Positions 17,623 through 28,810 of a stretch of DNA of 64,000 nt are shown here, piece after piece. The notes under the pieces are model-generated. The model had not been told where the DNA came from and made no database searches. It was given only the letters and a program-made list of their open reading frames with translations. The position numbers and the translations under genes are program-made. Origin of the DNA: Actinophytocola gossypii (GTDB lineage: Bacteria; Actinomycetota; Actinomycetes; Mycobacteriales; Pseudonocardiaceae); NCBI RefSeq assembly GCF_025165815.1, contig NZ_JAFFZE010000004.1, positions 434,001-498,000 on the forward strand, in the 5' to 3' direction. Positions within the stretch are counted from its first letter, which is position 1; each line of letters starts with the position of its first letter.

Positions 17623-18071
17623 ATGACCGGCCGACGGCCGAGCGCGAGCGTGGTCCGGACCAGCTCACCGGTGCTGGTCGGTCGGGACAAGGAGTTGCGG
17701 GCCCTGCTCGCCACCGTCACCACCCGGTCCACCGTGGTGCTGATCGAGGGCGAGGCGGGTGTCGGCAAGACCCGGCTGGTCCGCGAACTGCTCGCGCACC
17801 CCAGGGTCGCGCACCTGCACGCCATGGTCGGACACTGCCACCAGCCGCCGTGCTCGGCGTGCCGTCGCGGATCGAGCAGCTGGCAGCGGTCGCCGGGATC
17901 GGCGCCCGCGCCGCGCGGCGGTTCGTGGAGTACCTGGGCGGCAACACCGGCCGGTACGCGGCGGTGCGCCCGGACGAGGCGTTCGAGGAGTTGCTGGCCG
18001 AGCGCCAGCGCGAGTTCGAAGCCGCGCGCGCTGCCGTGGCCGGGCTGCTCGCCGGCTACACACCGGCCTGA
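17623..18071 (+). pseudogene. Chimeric remnant: LuxR-ATPase N-terminus joined to an unrelated C-terminus
   Basis: From the ATG at 17623 about 75 residues match the start of a LuxR-type AAA regulator (SSPVLVGRDKELRALL, Walker A GEAGVGKTRLVRELL, then VGHCHQPP). At about 17850 this similarity stops. A different frame then reads a coherent ~70-residue C-terminus (SRIEQLAAVAGIGARAARRF ... ERQREFEAARAAVAGLLAGY) ending at 18071. I do not recognise the second part; its regular codon bias and helical pattern suggest a real protein end. The pair looks like a deletion junction of two genes. Confidence 0.6.
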
Positions 18072-18079
18072 GCGGAAGG

Positions 18080-18382
18080 CTAGAGGTCGACGACCTCGAC
18101 CGACACCCTCGCGACGTCACCCGGCTCGAGGTCCTCGGCGGTACGGACGGCGCGTTTCACCGGCAGCACGTAACACCCGCTGGCGCCTTCGGGGAAGATC
18201 GACGTCGTCCAGACGCTGCCGCCGAGCACGACCCGCACCCGCACGGAGCCGAACCCCCTGGCTCGCCCGCCGACCAGTTCCCGGATGTCCTCGGACTCCG
18301 CGACGGGCAGCCGCACGAAGGTCCACGTCTCGTTCCGCCTGGCGTCCCACACCCACAACTCGGCGTCGAAGTCGATGACCAC
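18080..18382 (-). CDS. DUF1905 domain-containing protein
   Basis: This 100-residue protein reads as a complete DUF1905 domain, a small beta barrel, with ELWVWDARRNETWTFVRLP at the start, RGFGSVRVRVVLGGSVWTTS in the middle and GCYVLPVKRAVR near the end. The function of the family is unknown; the domain is often fused to or near YdeI-type proteins. It lies 18 bp downstream of the PKS-NRPS stop on the same strand, but nothing links it to biosynthesis. Confidence 0.8.
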   Translation of the reverse strand: MVIDFDAELWVWDARRNETWTFVRLPVAESEDIRELVGGRARGFGSVRVRVVLGGSVWTTSIFPEGASGCYVLPVKRAVRTAEDLEPGDVARVSVEVVDL

Positions 18383-18400
18383 GTCCGCAGCATCGCACGC

Positions 18401-21400
18401 TCACGGGCGGGAGAGCCGGTCGGCCAGCACGGCGCGGAAGTCGGCGTCCCAGGCCGCGACGGTCGCCTCGGTAAAGAGGTCCGTTGAGTACTCCCAGTGG
18501 ATCCGGTCTCCCTCGATCCGCACGTACAGCTCGGCGCGGGCCCCGCCGGGCACCGCCAGCCCGTGGATCTCGGACTCCACACCGGGAAGTGCCAGCCGGG
18601 GCGGTGGCGTGGTGACCACGGTCAACCGCACCGTCGGGAAGTGGCCGTCGGCGTGTTCGGGTGCCACCTCGGCGACCACGTCGTCGAGCGGCAGGTCCTG
18701 GTGATCCAGCCCGCCGAAGAGGCCGGCCGAGAACTCCCGCACCGGCTCCTCGGCACCCGGCCGGACCCGGACGAGCACGGCGTCCCCGACGATCCCCACC
18801 ACCCGCTCGTGCTCGGGCCGGCTCCGGTTCGCGCTGGACACCGCCAGCACCACCGCGTCGGTGCCGCACGCACGGGCGAGCCAGGTCGCGAACGCCGTGG
18901 CGAGCACCGCGTACGGGGTGCCACCCAGCTCGGCGGCCGCCGCCTCGATGCCGTCGACGATCTCGCGGGGCAGAACCGAGTCGTACGACGAGCCTCGCCC
19001 GGAGAGCGCCGCCGGCCGGGGCCGGTCCGCCGGCAACGCCGGCATGACGTCGACACCGGACAGCGCGCCGCGCCAGTACCGCACCAGTTCCGCCCGGCGG
19101 GACGGCGACGGGCCGGTGTGCTCCCACCGCGCGTAGTCGGTGTGCGGCACGGCGGGCGTCAGGTCGGCGTCCCGGTTCTCCCTGGCCGCCGCGTACAACT
19201 CGGCCAGCTCCTGCCACAGGATCGCCAGCGACGCACCGTCGCACACCATGTGGTGCAGCACCACGGCCAGCACCCACCGACGGTGGCCCAGCCGGCCGAG
19301 CCGGAACCGGCGCGGTGGCGGGCCGTCCAGCACGAACGGCGCTCCGGCCAGGTCCGCGCACCACCGGGTGACGGCCGCGTCGTCCAGGTCGCCGAGGTCG
19401 TCGACCGGAAGCGGTACCGGCTCCGGCGCGAGCACCTCCTGCACCAGCACGCCGTCCCGCTCGGCGACCCGCGTCCGCAGCGCGGCGTGCCGGTGCACCA
19501 GCCCCTCGACCGCGCGGCGCAACGCGTCCTCGTCGAGGTCGCCGGCGAGGTCGACCCGGTGCGCCACGTTGTACACGGCCGGCCGCGAGGTCGCGTGGTG
19601 CCGCCGCCACAGCCTGCGCTGCAGCGTGGTGAGCGGCGCGGTATCGACGACGTCACCGGTGAGGAGCCGGGCGAGTGCGCGGATCGTGGGTGCGCGGAAG
19701 AACTCCGTCATCGACGGGGTCCGGCCGAAGGCCTCGCCGACGCGGTTGAGCAGGCGCACCGCGGACAGCGAGTGCCCGCCGAGCGCGAAGAACGACCGGT
19801 CCACCGGCGCCGAGGTGCGGCCGGTCTCGGCGCACCACAGCTCGTGCAGGGTCACCTCGGCCGGGGTTTCCGGCGCGGCGTCCGCCGTACCGGGTTCGAG
19901 CGGGTCCGGCAGCCGCTCGCGGTCGAGCTTTCCGTTGGGGTTGACGGGAAGCCGCTCCATGGCGACCCAGTGGTGCGGCACCAGGTAGTGCGGCAGCAGC
20001 GTGCCGAGCCGGTCCGCGAGCGAGTCCGGCTGGACACCGTCGTCGAGCACGACGTGGGCGACCAGCTCCTGCTCGCCGCCGGACGTCCTCCGTGCCACGA
20101 CCGCCGCGTCCCGCACACCGGGCAGGTCGGCGAGCACCCGCTGGGTCTCCCCCGGCTCCGCCCGGAAGCCGCGGATCTTGACCTGGTCGTCACGCCGGCC
20201 GAGGAACTCGATCGTGCCGTCCGCGCGCCACCGGCCGAGGTCGCCGGTGCGGTACCGCCTGCCGTCCGGGCCCTCGACGAACACCGCCGCGGTCTCGTCG
20301 TCGCGGCCGAGGTACCCGTCGGCGACGGCGAGCCCGCCGATGACGATCTCGCCGACGGCGCCGAGCGGTGCCGGCTCGCCGTGCGGGTCGAGCACGTCGA
20401 CGGTGACGCCGTCGATCGGCGCGCCGATCGACGGCGTGGTGTCCCGTACCGGGTCCACCTCGGTGGACGTGACGATGATCGAGCCCTCGGTCGGGCCGTA
20501 CTGGTTGTACAGCAGGCAGTCCGGGTGCTCGGCGAAGAACCGGCGCACCGCGTCCGTCAGCACCAGCGGCTCACCCGCGGAGACCACCGCGCGCAGGTCC
20601 GGCAGGTTCGGCCGGCTCTCCAGCAGGTACCTCAGCGGCGTGTACGGCATGTGGATCCGCTCGACCCGGTCGGCGCGGGCGATGGCGGCCACGGCGGCCG
20701 GGTCGTGGCGCACGTCGTCGCCGACGAGCACGAGGCAGGCGCCCGCGGCGAGGGTGCCGAAGATCTCCTGCACACTCACGTCGAACGTGGGTGAGGTCCA
20801 CTGCAGCGTCCGCAGCGCCGGGTGGTGCGCCAGTTGCCAGCGGACGACGTTGGCCGGACCGCGGTGTGGCACGAGCACGCCCTTGGGCCGGCCCGACGAG
20901 CCGGACGTGTAGAGGCAGTAGGCGAGGTCGGCCGGGTCGACGTGGTTCGACGGCCGGGACGCCGAGCCGAGGTCGGCGGCCGGGGGCAGGGTCCGCGCGG
21001 TCAGCGACAACGCGGCGCCGCTGTCGGCCAGGACGAGGTCGACGCGTGCCCGGGGCAGCTGGGGGTCGAGCGGGAGGTAGGCCGCCCCGGACTTCAGCAC
21101 GGCGAGCAGGGCGACGACGAGGTCGGCTCCCCGGTCGAGCCGCACGGCGACGAGGTCGCCGCGGCCGATGCCCCGCGCGCCGAGCCAGTTCGCGAGCTGG
21201 TTGGCGCGCTCGTCCAGCTCGCGGAAGGTCAGCTCGGTCTCCCCGTCGATCACGGCGGTGCCGTCGGGGGTCCGGTCGACCTGCCGCTCGACGAGGTGGT
21301 GCAGGCACGGCGGCGCGGGCAGGGTCTCGCCCTGCCGGGCCGCCCGGCGGGTGCGTTCCTCGTCGGTGGCCGAGGTGAGCGCCGACAGCGGCGCGGACGG

Positions 21401-24400
21401 GTCGGCGACCGCTCGCCGCAGGGTGGTCTCGAAGTGGGTGAGCAGCCCGCGCACGGTGCCCTCGGTGAACAGGTCGGTGTCGTACTCGACGGAGATCCGC
21501 AGCCCGTGCGCGTGCCGCGTGAGGTAGAGCGAGAGGTCGAAGGGCGCCCGGTCGGCCGGCACGTCGAGGATCCTGGCGGCGATCTCTGGCGTGAACCCCA
21601 CCGCCGACTCGTGCTCGAACTCGACCATCACGGTGAACAGCGGGTTGCGGCCGGCGTCGCGGACCGGGTTGAGCGCACCGACGAGCTCGTCGAACGGCAC
21701 GCGGTGGTCGTAGGCGTCGACGGTGGTCTCGCGGACGCGGGCGATGAGCTCGGTGAAGGTGGGGTCGCCGGACAGGTCGACGCGCAGCGGGACGGTGTCG
21801 AGGAACAGGCCGATGTGATCGGCGGCGTCGCGTGGCCGGTTGTCGACGGCGGTGCCGAGCACCACGTCGTCCTGGCCGGCGAACCGGCCGAGCACGGCGG
21901 CGACGGTGCCGAGCGCGGCCATGAAGAGCGTGGCCCCACCCGCCTGGGTGATCGTGGTGAGCCGGTCGAGGAGGGCGCCGTCGAGCTCGTGGTTGAGCGC
22001 GGCGCCGTCGCCGGAGCGGGTCGACCGGCGTGGGTGGTCGGTGGGCAGGAGGAGCTCCGGCGCGCCGGCGAGCCGGGCACGCCAGAACTCGACGTCCGCC
22101 GCGGCGGCGTGGTCGTCCGCGCCGGCTTCGAGCGGGGGCAGCGCCGGAAGACCGGCCCGGGTTCGGTAGCACTCGGCGAGGTCGCGGACGAGCACGGCGG
22201 TCGAGGCGGAGTCGAACACGATGTGGTGCGCGGACAGGAACAGCAGGTGGTGCCGGTCGGACAGCCGCACGAGCCGGGCGGTGACCAGGGGGCCGTCCGC
22301 GAGGTCGAACACGGTTCGCCCGGAGGTGTGCAGGGCGTCGTGCAGTGCCTCGTCCTCGGTGGCGCCGGGCAGGTCGACGAGCGGGCAGTCGACCGTGGCG
22401 TCCGGGAGCACGAGGCGGTACGGCTCCCCGTCGCCGTCCCTGTCGCCGTCGCGGAAGACCGTGCGCAGTGCTGGCTGACGTTCCACCACGTGCCGCAGTG
22501 CCCGTTGGAGCGCGGCCGCGTCGAGCGGTCCGGTGAGGCGGATCGCCTTCGGCTCGTGGTAGATGCGCTGGTCGGGGTAGAGCCGGTCGAGGAACCAGAT
22601 GCGCCGCTCGGCGTCGGTCAGTGGCCGCCGTCCCGGCGCGAACGCCGCGCGCAGAGTGTCCAATGTGGGCAGTGCGGCGAGCACGCTGTCCTTCTGGACG
22701 CCGAAGTCGACGAAGCACGCGATCTCGTCAGCTCCCGCGTCGAGCAGTTGGCGGACGACCGCCGAGGAGCTGTCGACCGTGCCGATGAGCGCGCGGGACT
22801 CGCAGTACCGCCGGTAGGCCTGGCCGAGAAGGAACTCGACGTCGTCCTCCGGGGTGGTGGCGAGGTCGATGTCGACGCCGAGGCTGGTGGTGACCTGGTC
22901 GAAGAGGGACAGGGAGGAGCGCAGGTAGGCGCAGAAGGGTTCGAAGGCCTCCTGGCGCACGCGGTCCAGGTCGTCGCCGAGGTAGGTGTGCACGAGGACG
23001 ACGACGCGGCCCGCGTCGGGGTCGAGCCCGTGCTCGGCGCGGGTGCGGCGGTAGAGCGCCACGTTGGCGGCGAGGGCGTCGACGGTCTGGGCCATCAGGT
23101 TGGTGACCACGCCGAGGTCCTCGGCGGCGGCCCGCCGGTAGCTGTCCGGGTTCCCGACGACCGCGACGTACATGGGCGGCATGTCCTGGACCGGGCGTGG
23201 GTGGCTGCGGACCCGGACGACGTCGCCGGAGCCGGAGGTGGCCTCGACGTCCTCGCCGGCCCACAGCCGCCGGACGGTGTCGAGGTGGGTGTACATCAGT
23301 TCGCGGTGCTCGCCGAAGTTGTCGGGCGCGAGCACGAAGTCGGTGGCGTGCCAGCCGCTGGCCGCACAGATCCCCACCCGTCCGCCGGAGAGGTTGTCCA
23401 CGACGGACCACTCCTCCGCGACCCGGACCGGGTGGTGCAGCGGTAGGACGACCGATCCGGCGTGCAACCGGACGCGCTCGGTCTGGGCGGCGAGTGCCGC
23501 GGCGAGCACGGACGGGTTGGGGAACAAGGCGCCGAAGGAGTGGAAGTGCCGCTCGGGCAGCCACAACGCGTGGAAGCCGTGCTCGTCGGCGAACCGGGCG
23601 GCGGAGGTGATGAGGGCGTACTTGTCGGTCTGCTGCTCGTCCGGGTAGTCCCCGAAGAAGTAGAGACTGAAGTCGGCGCTGCTCCGCCGCTCACCCGGCG
23701 CCGAGGGCGGCGGAGCGGGTAAGGGCGGCTTGGATAACGGCGGCTTGGATAAGGGCGGGGTCGATAAGGGCGGGGTCGATAAGGGCGGCGTGCCGCTCGG
23801 TGCCGTCATGCTGGCCCGCAGGGCGGTCAGCTGCTCGGACATCAGGTCGGTGACACGCTCGATCATCCGTTCGGTGACGGCCAGCTGCCGCTCCACGAGC
23901 GCCGACAGGTCCCCGCCGTCGGCGCCGTCGACACCGCGCTCGACGTCGCCGCCACCAACGCCGTCACCAACGCCGTCACTCTCCGGTTCCGACCGTGCGG
24001 GTGGCGGCTCGCTCGCCTCGGGTGCGCCGGGCGAGGTGGTCGTCTCGGGCGTCGCGGCCGGGGGTCGCGGTCCGATCAGCTCGGCCAGCTTCCTCGGCGT
24101 GTCCGCGTCGCCGAACAATGCTCTGATCGGCACCCGTACGCCGAACCGCTCCTCGAGGTCCCGGGTCAGGTTCATCAGCGACAGCGAGTCGCCGCCGAGG
24201 TGCACGAACGTGTCGTCCGGATCGACCTGCCGCTCGGTCGTGCCGAGCAGCCGCGCGGTCAGCTCCCGCACCTCGCGCAACGGACCCGCCTGGCTCGGAC
24301 CGTTCGATCCGAACGGGTGGCCGGGCAACGGGATCCGTCGGCCCGGCGTGGTCGACCCGGTCATCGCACTCCATTCGATCCGCCTGCCTCGCCGGTACAG

Positions 24401-27400
24401 CTCGCCGACGGCGCGCAGCAGCGCCACCGGCACGTCCCCGGTTCCCGCGAGCGTGGGCCGCCACCGCGCACCAGCGCGCCTCGCCAGCCTGGTCAGTGCC
24501 TCGCCCGGGCCCACCTCGAGCACGTCCTCGCCGGCCACCGCGGCGAGCACCTGGTCGAACCGGACGGTGCCGCGGGCGTGCCGGCGCACGTAGTCACCGT
24601 CCGGCACGTGTCCGGCCGGCAGCACCCGCCCGTCCAGGCCGCTCACCATCGGCACCCGCAGCGGTCGCCAGCCGACGCGGGCGGCGTGCCGCGCCAGCTC
24701 GTCCAGCACGGGCTCCACCAGGCTCGTGTGGAACGCCCGGTCGGTGCCCAACCGCACGCACGCGATCCGCCGCCGCTCCGCCAGATCGGCCGCCCTCGCC
24801 ACCGAGTCCACCGAGCCGCTCAGCACGTGCGTTGTCGCGCCGTTCACCGCGGCCAGCTCGGTGCCGCTGGCCGCCGCCAGCTCCGCCGTGACCGTCGCGT
24901 CCGCGTTCACCACCAGCATCCCGCCAGGTGCGGTCGCGCCCAGCAGCTCACCGCGCGCCGTCGTCAACACCAGTCCGTCCTCGATGGACAGCGCGCCCGC
25001 CGCGTACATCGCCGCGTACTCGCCGTGGCTGTGGCCCGCCACCAGGTCCGGCCCCACCCCCACCGACCGCCAGAACGCCACCAGCGCCACCTGGAACGCG
25101 AACAGCACCGACTGCGGCTCGCGCACCGCGGCGCCGCGCAGCTGAGCCAGCAGCCCCGGCCGCACGCGCTCACACTCGTCCAGCACCGCGCGCACCGCCG
25201 GGAACGCGTCGTACAGTTCGGTCGCCATGCCGGGGCGAACACCGTCCTGGCCGGAGAACGCGAACACGAGCCGGCCGATGGGGGCCGGCTCGTGCTCCAG
25301 GGCGTGCTCCAGGGCGTTGTCCAGGGCGCCGGCGAGTTCGGCGACCGTGCGACCGGCGACCGCGAGCCGGCACCGGAGATGCTCGCGCCCCAGGGCCAAC
25401 GTCGTCGCGACGTCCGCTGCGGACAGGTCCGGGTGAGACCGCAGGTGGTCCACCAGCCTGCCCGCGAGTACGGTCAGCGACTCGTCGTCCTTGGCCGACA
25501 CCGGCACCAGGACGGCCTCCCGGGACGGTCCGCGCTCCGGCCGCGCGGGCGGCTCCTCCAGCACCACGTGCGCGTTCGTGCCGCCCACGCCCAACGCGGT
25601 CACCCCGGCCCGGAGCGGCCGTCCCCCGGCCGTCCACGGGCGACGTTCGGTCGCGAGCGTGAACGGGCTGCCCGCCAGCGGCAGCGCGGGGTTCGGCGTG
25701 CGCAGGTGCACGGTCGGGACCAGCTCCCGGTGCCGCAGCATCAGCACCACCTTCAGCAGTCCCGCCATGCCCGCGCAGCTGTCCAGGTGCCCCACGTTCG
25801 GTTTGACCGAACCCACCGCGCACGAACCGGCTGGCACGCCGTCGAACGCCTCGCACAGCGCGTCGAACTCCACCGGGTCGCCCAGCTCGGTGCCGGTGCC
25901 GTGTGCCTCCACATAGGACACCGTCCCGGCGTCGGCCCCGGCGCGTCGCAACGCCTCGCGGATCACGCCGACCTGGCCGGTCACGCTCGGCGCGCTGAAC
26001 CCGACCTTGTCCGTCCCGTCGTTGTTGATCGCCGAACCGAGGATCACCGCGTGCACGGTGTCGCCGTCCGCGAGGGCCGCCTCCAGCGGTTTCAGCAGTA
26101 CGGCCGCCACGCCGTTCCCGCCGACCGTGCCGTCGGCGTCCGCGTCGAAGGCACGACACCGACCGGTCGGCGACAGGATCGACCCGGGATGGTGGCGGTA
26201 GCCCGCCTCCTGCGGCAGCCGCACCGCGGCCGCGCCCGCGAGGGCCAGGTCGGCCTCCCCGGACAGCACCGCCCGCGCCGCCAGGTGCACCGCCACCAGC
26301 GACGTCGAGCACGCCGTCCTGACCCCGACGGCCGGCCCGGTCAGCCCGAGCCGGTACGCGACTCTCGACGCGAGGAAGTCCGGCTCGGCGCCGATGGTCG
26401 TCCGCATCGCGGTGGCGCCGTCCTCGTCGCCTTCCTCGTCGCCGTTCGGCCGCGGGTCCTGGTGCCCGTACAGGTTCATGCCGTCGCCGGCGAACACCGC
26501 GACCCGCTGGCCGCGGACCGCGTACCCGGCGTGCTCCATGGCCTGGTGGCAGCACTCGAGGAACAGGCGGTGCGCCGGCGCGGTCAGCTCGGCCTCCCGG
26601 GGGCTGATGCCGAAGAAGCCGTGGTCGAACTCCGACACGTCGTCGAGCGCCCCGGCGACCGGTTGGAACGCGGGGTCGGCCGCGACCCGCGCGGGCACCC
26701 CGGCGGCCGCGACCTCCTCGGCCGAGAAGCGCCGCACGCTGTCGACGCCGTCCCGGAGGTTCGCCCAGAACTCGTCGGGGGTCCGCGCGCCGGGGAACCG
26801 CAGGGCCATCCCGACGATCGCGACCTTGCCGCTGGTGGACGCGGCGCCGCTGGTGTCCCGGCTCGTGGCCAGTCCGCCCGCCAGGTGAGCGGCGAGCGCG
26901 GCCGCCGTCGGGTACCGGTACATCGCGGTCCGGGCGATCTCCCGGTCGAGCTCGCGGGACAGCGCGGTCCGGGCCCGGATCAGGTCCACGGAGGTCAGAC
27001 CGAGGTCGTGGAACGGAGTGTCGGCGTCCACGTCCCGGCCGAGGACGGACGCGAGCACCGCGCGCACCCGGTCGGCGACCTCGACGTCCGGCCGTGCCGC
27101 TCCGGCCCGAACCAGGTCGGGCAACGCGTTCCGGCGTACCTTGCCGCTCGGTGTCCTGGGGAAGTCCCGCCTCGGCACGGCGACGACCTCGCCGGTGAGG
27201 CCCAACCGCTCGAACAGCGCCGCGCGGACCTCGGCGACGAGCCGATCCGTGCCGGTCTCGTCGGTGCCGACGACGACGTGCAGTCGCTCGGTGCCGGACC
27301 GCTCGTCCGGGATGCCGCACGCGCCGACCCAGCCGCTCACCACACCGGCCACGCCACCGGCGACGTCCTCGATCTCGTGGCAGAAGTGGTTGTGCCCGTT

Positions 27401-28810
27401 GAGGATGATGACGTCCTTGACGCGCCCGGTGATCACCACCTCACCGCCGGCGACGAACGCGAGGTCACCCGAGTCCAGCCACGTGCGGCCGGTGCGCTCG
27501 TGGTCGGGGAACAGCGCGCGCGTGCCGTCCTCGTCGCCGAGGTAGCCGGGCGTGACCCGCGGCGACCGCACCTGCAGCCTGCCGACCCGCCCTTCCGGCA
27601 CCACGTCGTCGTGCTCGTCCACGACGCGCAGCGCCGCACCGGGGGCGGGCGGGCCGACGGAGACCAGGGTGACCAGGTCACGGTCCGGGACCGAGTCGTC
27701 CGCCCGCACGAGGTCACCGCTCATGCTCGACTTCAGCAGCCGGTGCACGGCGGCCGGGGTGTACCGGCCGAGGGTGATCGCCGTGGTGGTCTCCGCCATC
27801 CCCCACACGGGCCGCACACAGTCGCCGGGGAGGCCGAACGCCCGGGTGGCGTCGAGAAAACGGGACACGACCGCAACGGTGACCTGCTCGCCGCCGGTGA
27901 CCATGGTCCGGATCCCGGACAGGTCCCAGCAGCGGTCACAGTCGGGGTCGCTGCCGGCGAGCGCGTCGGCGACCAGCTGGTAGGCGAAGTTGGGTGCCCA
28001 GCCGTGCTGCGCGCGGTGCTCGACGAGCAGGTCGAGCCACAGCAGCGGGTCGCCGAGGACGAGGTCGGTCGGGGCGTGCACGTTCGTGGCGCCGACGAAC
28101 ACCTCCAGCACGTGGTACAGGAGCAGGGCTCCGCTGTGGTCGAGCGGCATCCAGTTGACGCTGGTGTGTTCCGGCCGCAGGTCGAGCCCGCGGCGGGAAC
28201 TCGCGGCGAACTCGGCGAGCGCGTGGTGGGTCAGCCGCACCGCCTTCGGCGGGCCGGTGCTGCCGGAGGAGAGCATGAGCAGCGAGGTGTCGTCCCCCTG
28301 CGGCCGGTGCGGGTCGGCGGGTTCGGCCGCCGCGCACTCGTCGACACCGGTCACGGAGCCGCACTCGCCGGTAGCGCGGAGCCGGTCCACGGCTTCCGCG
28401 CCGGTCAGCACGAGTGGGCGGCGGAGTAATCGACAGACGTGCGCGAACCGTTCGGCCGCCGCCGGTGACGGGTCGTCGGACATCGGCTCGGCGATCACGG
28501 CCGGGGTGATGCCGCCGAGCAGGCACGCCCACAGCGCGGGGAAGAAGTCCGGCAGCGGCAGCCCGTGCAGCACCACCGCGTCGCCGGGACGGCGGCCGCG
28601 GGTGCGCAGCCCGGCGAGCAGGTGCCGTGCCCGCCGGAGCAGCTCCGGGTAGGTGAGCCGGACGGCCCGACCGGGCGAGGTCACCGCGACGACGGCGCTG
28701 TCCGGGTGGTGTTCCGCCGCACGCAGCAGAGCGGCGCGGGCGTCAGGTGGGTCGTCCTCGTCGTGGACGAGCGGCGCGCCCACGGTCATGGCCATCGGTC
28801 TAGTCGACAT
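18401..28810 (-). CDS. Hybrid PKS-NRPS with acyl-ligase loading and luciferase-like monooxygenase domains
   Basis: This protein of about 3,469 residues is a multidomain synthetase. Domains in order: acyl-AMP ligase (~15-590, [10 protein letters not shown] near 178), ACP (Ser607), KS (~659-1085, Cys834 in TACSTSL, plus EAHGTGT and GHLD), AT (~1175-1470, Ser1261 in GHSHGE, RAFH near 1357 suggesting malonyl-CoA), ACP (Ser1542), a Pro-rich linker (~1585-1700), MupA/Atu3671-type FMN monooxygenase (~1705-2060), C (~2062-2490, HHIVFDS), A (~2500-2990), PCP (Ser3014) and a terminal C (HHMVCDG near 3187). No ketoreductase, aminotransferase, epimerase or thioesterase is present. The likely product is an acyl chain extended by one malonate, oxidised, and coupled to one amino acid. 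The start is uncertain: ATG at 28810 overlaps the MFS stop; ATGs at 28795 and 28789 are alternatives. Confidence 0.93.
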   Translation of the reverse strand: MSTRPMAMTVGAPLVHDEDDPPDARAALLRAAEHHPDSAVVAVTSPGRAVRLTYPELLRRARHLLAGLRTRGRRPGDAVVLHGLPLPDFFPALWACLLGGITPAVIAEPMSDDPSPAAAERFAHVCRLLRRPLVLTGAEAVDRLRATGECGSVTGVDECAAAEPADPHRPQGDDTSLLMLSSGSTGPPKAVRLTHHALAEFAASSRRGLDLRPEHTSVNWMPLDHSGALLLYHVLEVFVGATNVHAPTDLVLGDPLLWLDLLVEHRAQHGWAPNFAYQLVADALAGSDPDCDRCWDLSGIRTMVTGGEQVTVAVVSRFLDATRAFGLPGDCVRPVWGMAETTTAITLGRYTPAAVHRLLKSSMSGDLVRADDSVPDRDLVTLVSVGPPAPGAALRVVDEHDDVVPEGRVGRLQVRSPRVTPGYLGDEDGTRALFPDHERTGRTWLDSGDLAFVAGGEVVITGRVKDVIILNGHNHFCHEIEDVAGGVAGVVSGWVGACGIPDERSGTERLHVVVGTDETGTDRLVAEVRAALFERLGLTGEVVAVPRRDFPRTPSGKVRRNALPDLVRAGAARPDVEVADRVRAVLASVLGRDVDADTPFHDLGLTSVDLIRARTALSRELDREIARTAMYRYPTAAALAAHLAGGLATSRDTSGAASTSGKVAIVGMALRFPGARTPDEFWANLRDGVDSVRRFSAEEVAAAGVPARVAADPAFQPVAGALDDVSEFDHGFFGISPREAELTAPAHRLFLECCHQAMEHAGYAVRGQRVAVFAGDGMNLYGHQDPRPNGDEEGDEDGATAMRTTIGAEPDFLASRVAYRLGLTGPAVGVRTACSTSLVAVHLAARAVLSGEADLALAGAAAVRLPQEAGYRHHPGSILSPTGRCRAFDADADGTVGGNGVAAVLLKPLEAALADGDTVHAVILGSAINNDGTDKVGFSAPSVTGQVGVIREALRRAGADAGTVSYVEAHGTGTELGDPVEFDALCEAFDGVPAGSCAVGSVKPNVGHLDSCAGMAGLLKVVLMLRHRELVPTVHLRTPNPALPLAGSPFTLATERRPWTAGGRPLRAGVTALGVGGTNAHVVLEEPPARPERGPSREAVLVPVSAKDDESLTVLAGRLVDHLRSHPDLSAADVATTLALGREHLRCRLAVAGRTVAELAGALDNALEHALEHEPAPIGRLVFAFSGQDGVRPGMATELYDAFPAVRAVLDECERVRPGLLAQLRGAAVREPQSVLFAFQVALVAFWRSVGVGPDLVAGHSHGEYAAMYAAGALSIEDGLVLTTARGELLGATAPGGMLVVNADATVTAELAAASGTELAAVNGATTHVLSGSVDSVARAADLAERRRIACVRLGTDRAFHTSLVEPVLDELARHAARVGWRPLRVPMVSGLDGRVLPAGHVPDGDYVRRHARGTVRFDQVLAAVAGEDVLEVGPGEALTRLARRAGARWRPTLAGTGDVPVALLRAVGELYRRGRRIEWSAMTGSTTPGRRIPLPGHPFGSNGPSQAGPLREVRELTARLLGTTERQVDPDDTFVHLGGDSLSLMNLTRDLEERFGVRVPIRALFGDADTPRKLAELIGPRPPAATPETTTSPGAPEASEPPPARSEPESDGVGDGVGGGDVERGVDGADGGDLSALVERQLAVTERMIERVTDLMSEQLTALRASMTAPSGTPPLSTPPLSTPPLSKPPLSKPPLPAPPPSAPGERRSSADFSLYFFGDYPDEQQTDKYALITSAARFADEHGFHALWLPERHFHSFGALFPNPSVLAAALAAQTERVRLHAGSVVLPLHHPVRVAEEWSVVDNLSGGRVGICAASGWHATDFVLAPDNFGEHRELMYTHLDTVRRLWAGEDVEATSGSGDVVRVRSHPRPVQDMPPMYVAVVGNPDSYRRAAAEDLGVVTNLMAQTVDALAANVALYRRTRAEHGLDPDAGRVVVLVHTYLGDDLDRVRQEAFEPFCAYLRSSLSLFDQVTTSLGVDIDLATTPEDDVEFLLGQAYRRYCESRALIGTVDSSSAVVRQLLDAGADEIACFVDFGVQKDSVLAALPTLDTLRAAFAPGRRPLTDAERRIWFLDRLYPDQRIYHEPKAIRLTGPLDAAALQRALRHVVERQPALRTVFRDGDRDGDGEPYRLVLPDATVDCPLVDLPGATEDEALHDALHTSGRTVFDLADGPLVTARLVRLSDRHHLLFLSAHHIVFDSASTAVLVRDLAECYRTRAGLPALPPLEAGADDHAAAADVEFWRARLAGAPELLLPTDHPRRSTRSGDGAALNHELDGALLDRLTTITQAGGATLFMAALGTVAAVLGRFAGQDDVVLGTAVDNRPRDAADHIGLFLDTVPLRVDLSGDPTFTELIARVRETTVDAYDHRVPFDELVGALNPVRDAGRNPLFTVMVEFEHESAVGFTPEIAARILDVPADRAPFDLSLYLTRHAHGLRISVEYDTDLFTEGTVRGLLTHFETTLRRAVADPSAPLSALTSATDEERTRRAARQGETLPAPPCLHHLVERQVDRTPDGTAVIDGETELTFRELDERANQLANWLGARGIGRGDLVAVRLDRGADLVVALLAVLKSGAAYLPLDPQLPRARVDLVLADSGAALSLTARTLPPAADLGSASRPSNHVDPADLAYCLYTSGSSGRPKGVLVPHRGPANVVRWQLAHHPALRTLQWTSPTFDVSVQEIFGTLAAGACLVLVGDDVRHDPAAVAAIARADRVERIHMPYTPLRYLLESRPNLPDLRAVVSAGEPLVLTDAVRRFFAEHPDCLLYNQYGPTEGSIIVTSTEVDPVRDTTPSIGAPIDGVTVDVLDPHGEPAPLGAVGEIVIGGLAVADGYLGRDDETAAVFVEGPDGRRYRTGDLGRWRADGTIEFLGRRDDQVKIRGFRAEPGETQRVLADLPGVRDAAVVARRTSGGEQELVAHVVLDDGVQPDSLADRLGTLLPHYLVPHHWVAMERLPVNPNGKLDRERLPDPLEPGTADAAPETPAEVTLHELWCAETGRTSAPVDRSFFALGGHSLSAVRLLNRVGEAFGRTPSMTEFFRAPTIRALARLLTGDVVDTAPLTTLQRRLWRRHHATSRPAVYNVAHRVDLAGDLDEDALRRAVEGLVHRHAALRTRVAERDGVLVQEVLAPEPVPLPVDDLGDLDDAAVTRWCADLAGAPFVLDGPPPRRFRLGRLGHRRWVLAVVLHHMVCDGASLAILWQELAELYAAARENRDADLTPAVPHTDYARWEHTGPSPSRRAELVRYWRGALSGVDVMPALPADRPRPAALSGRGSSYDSVLPREIVDGIEAAAAELGGTPYAVLATAFATWLARACGTDAVVLAVSSANRSRPEHERVVGIVGDAVLVRVRPGAEEPVREFSAGLFGGLDHQDLPLDDVVAEVAPEHADGHFPTVRLTVVTTPPPRLALPGVESEIHGLAVPGGARAELYVRIEGDRIHWEYSTDLFTEATVAAWDADFRAVLADRLSRP
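23720..23794 (-). repeat. 15-bp tandem repeat inside the PKS-NRPS gene
   Basis: Five head-to-tail 15-bp units of the type TAAGGGCGG(C/G)(T/G)T(G/C)GA (plus-strand reading) encode a repeated Pro-Pro-Leu-Ser-Thr/Lys linker between ACP2 and the monooxygenase domain. Two units are identical and the others differ at one to four bases, so the array is recent and may vary in length between strains. Confidence 0.85.

Noticed and set aside
18080-18382. DUF1905 gene as part of the biosynthetic cluster
   Set aside because: It is close and on the same strand, but the family has no known link to natural-product synthesis and nothing in the sequence supports a role.
23720-23794. Short regular repeats considered as a CRISPR array
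   Set aside because: Units are contiguous 15-mers without spacers and lie in frame inside a coding region.
24200-28429. A 1,409-codon frame opposite the PKS-NRPS gene
   Set aside because: It has shadow-frame composition and no recognisable motif; the minus strand carries clear catalytic motifs throughout.
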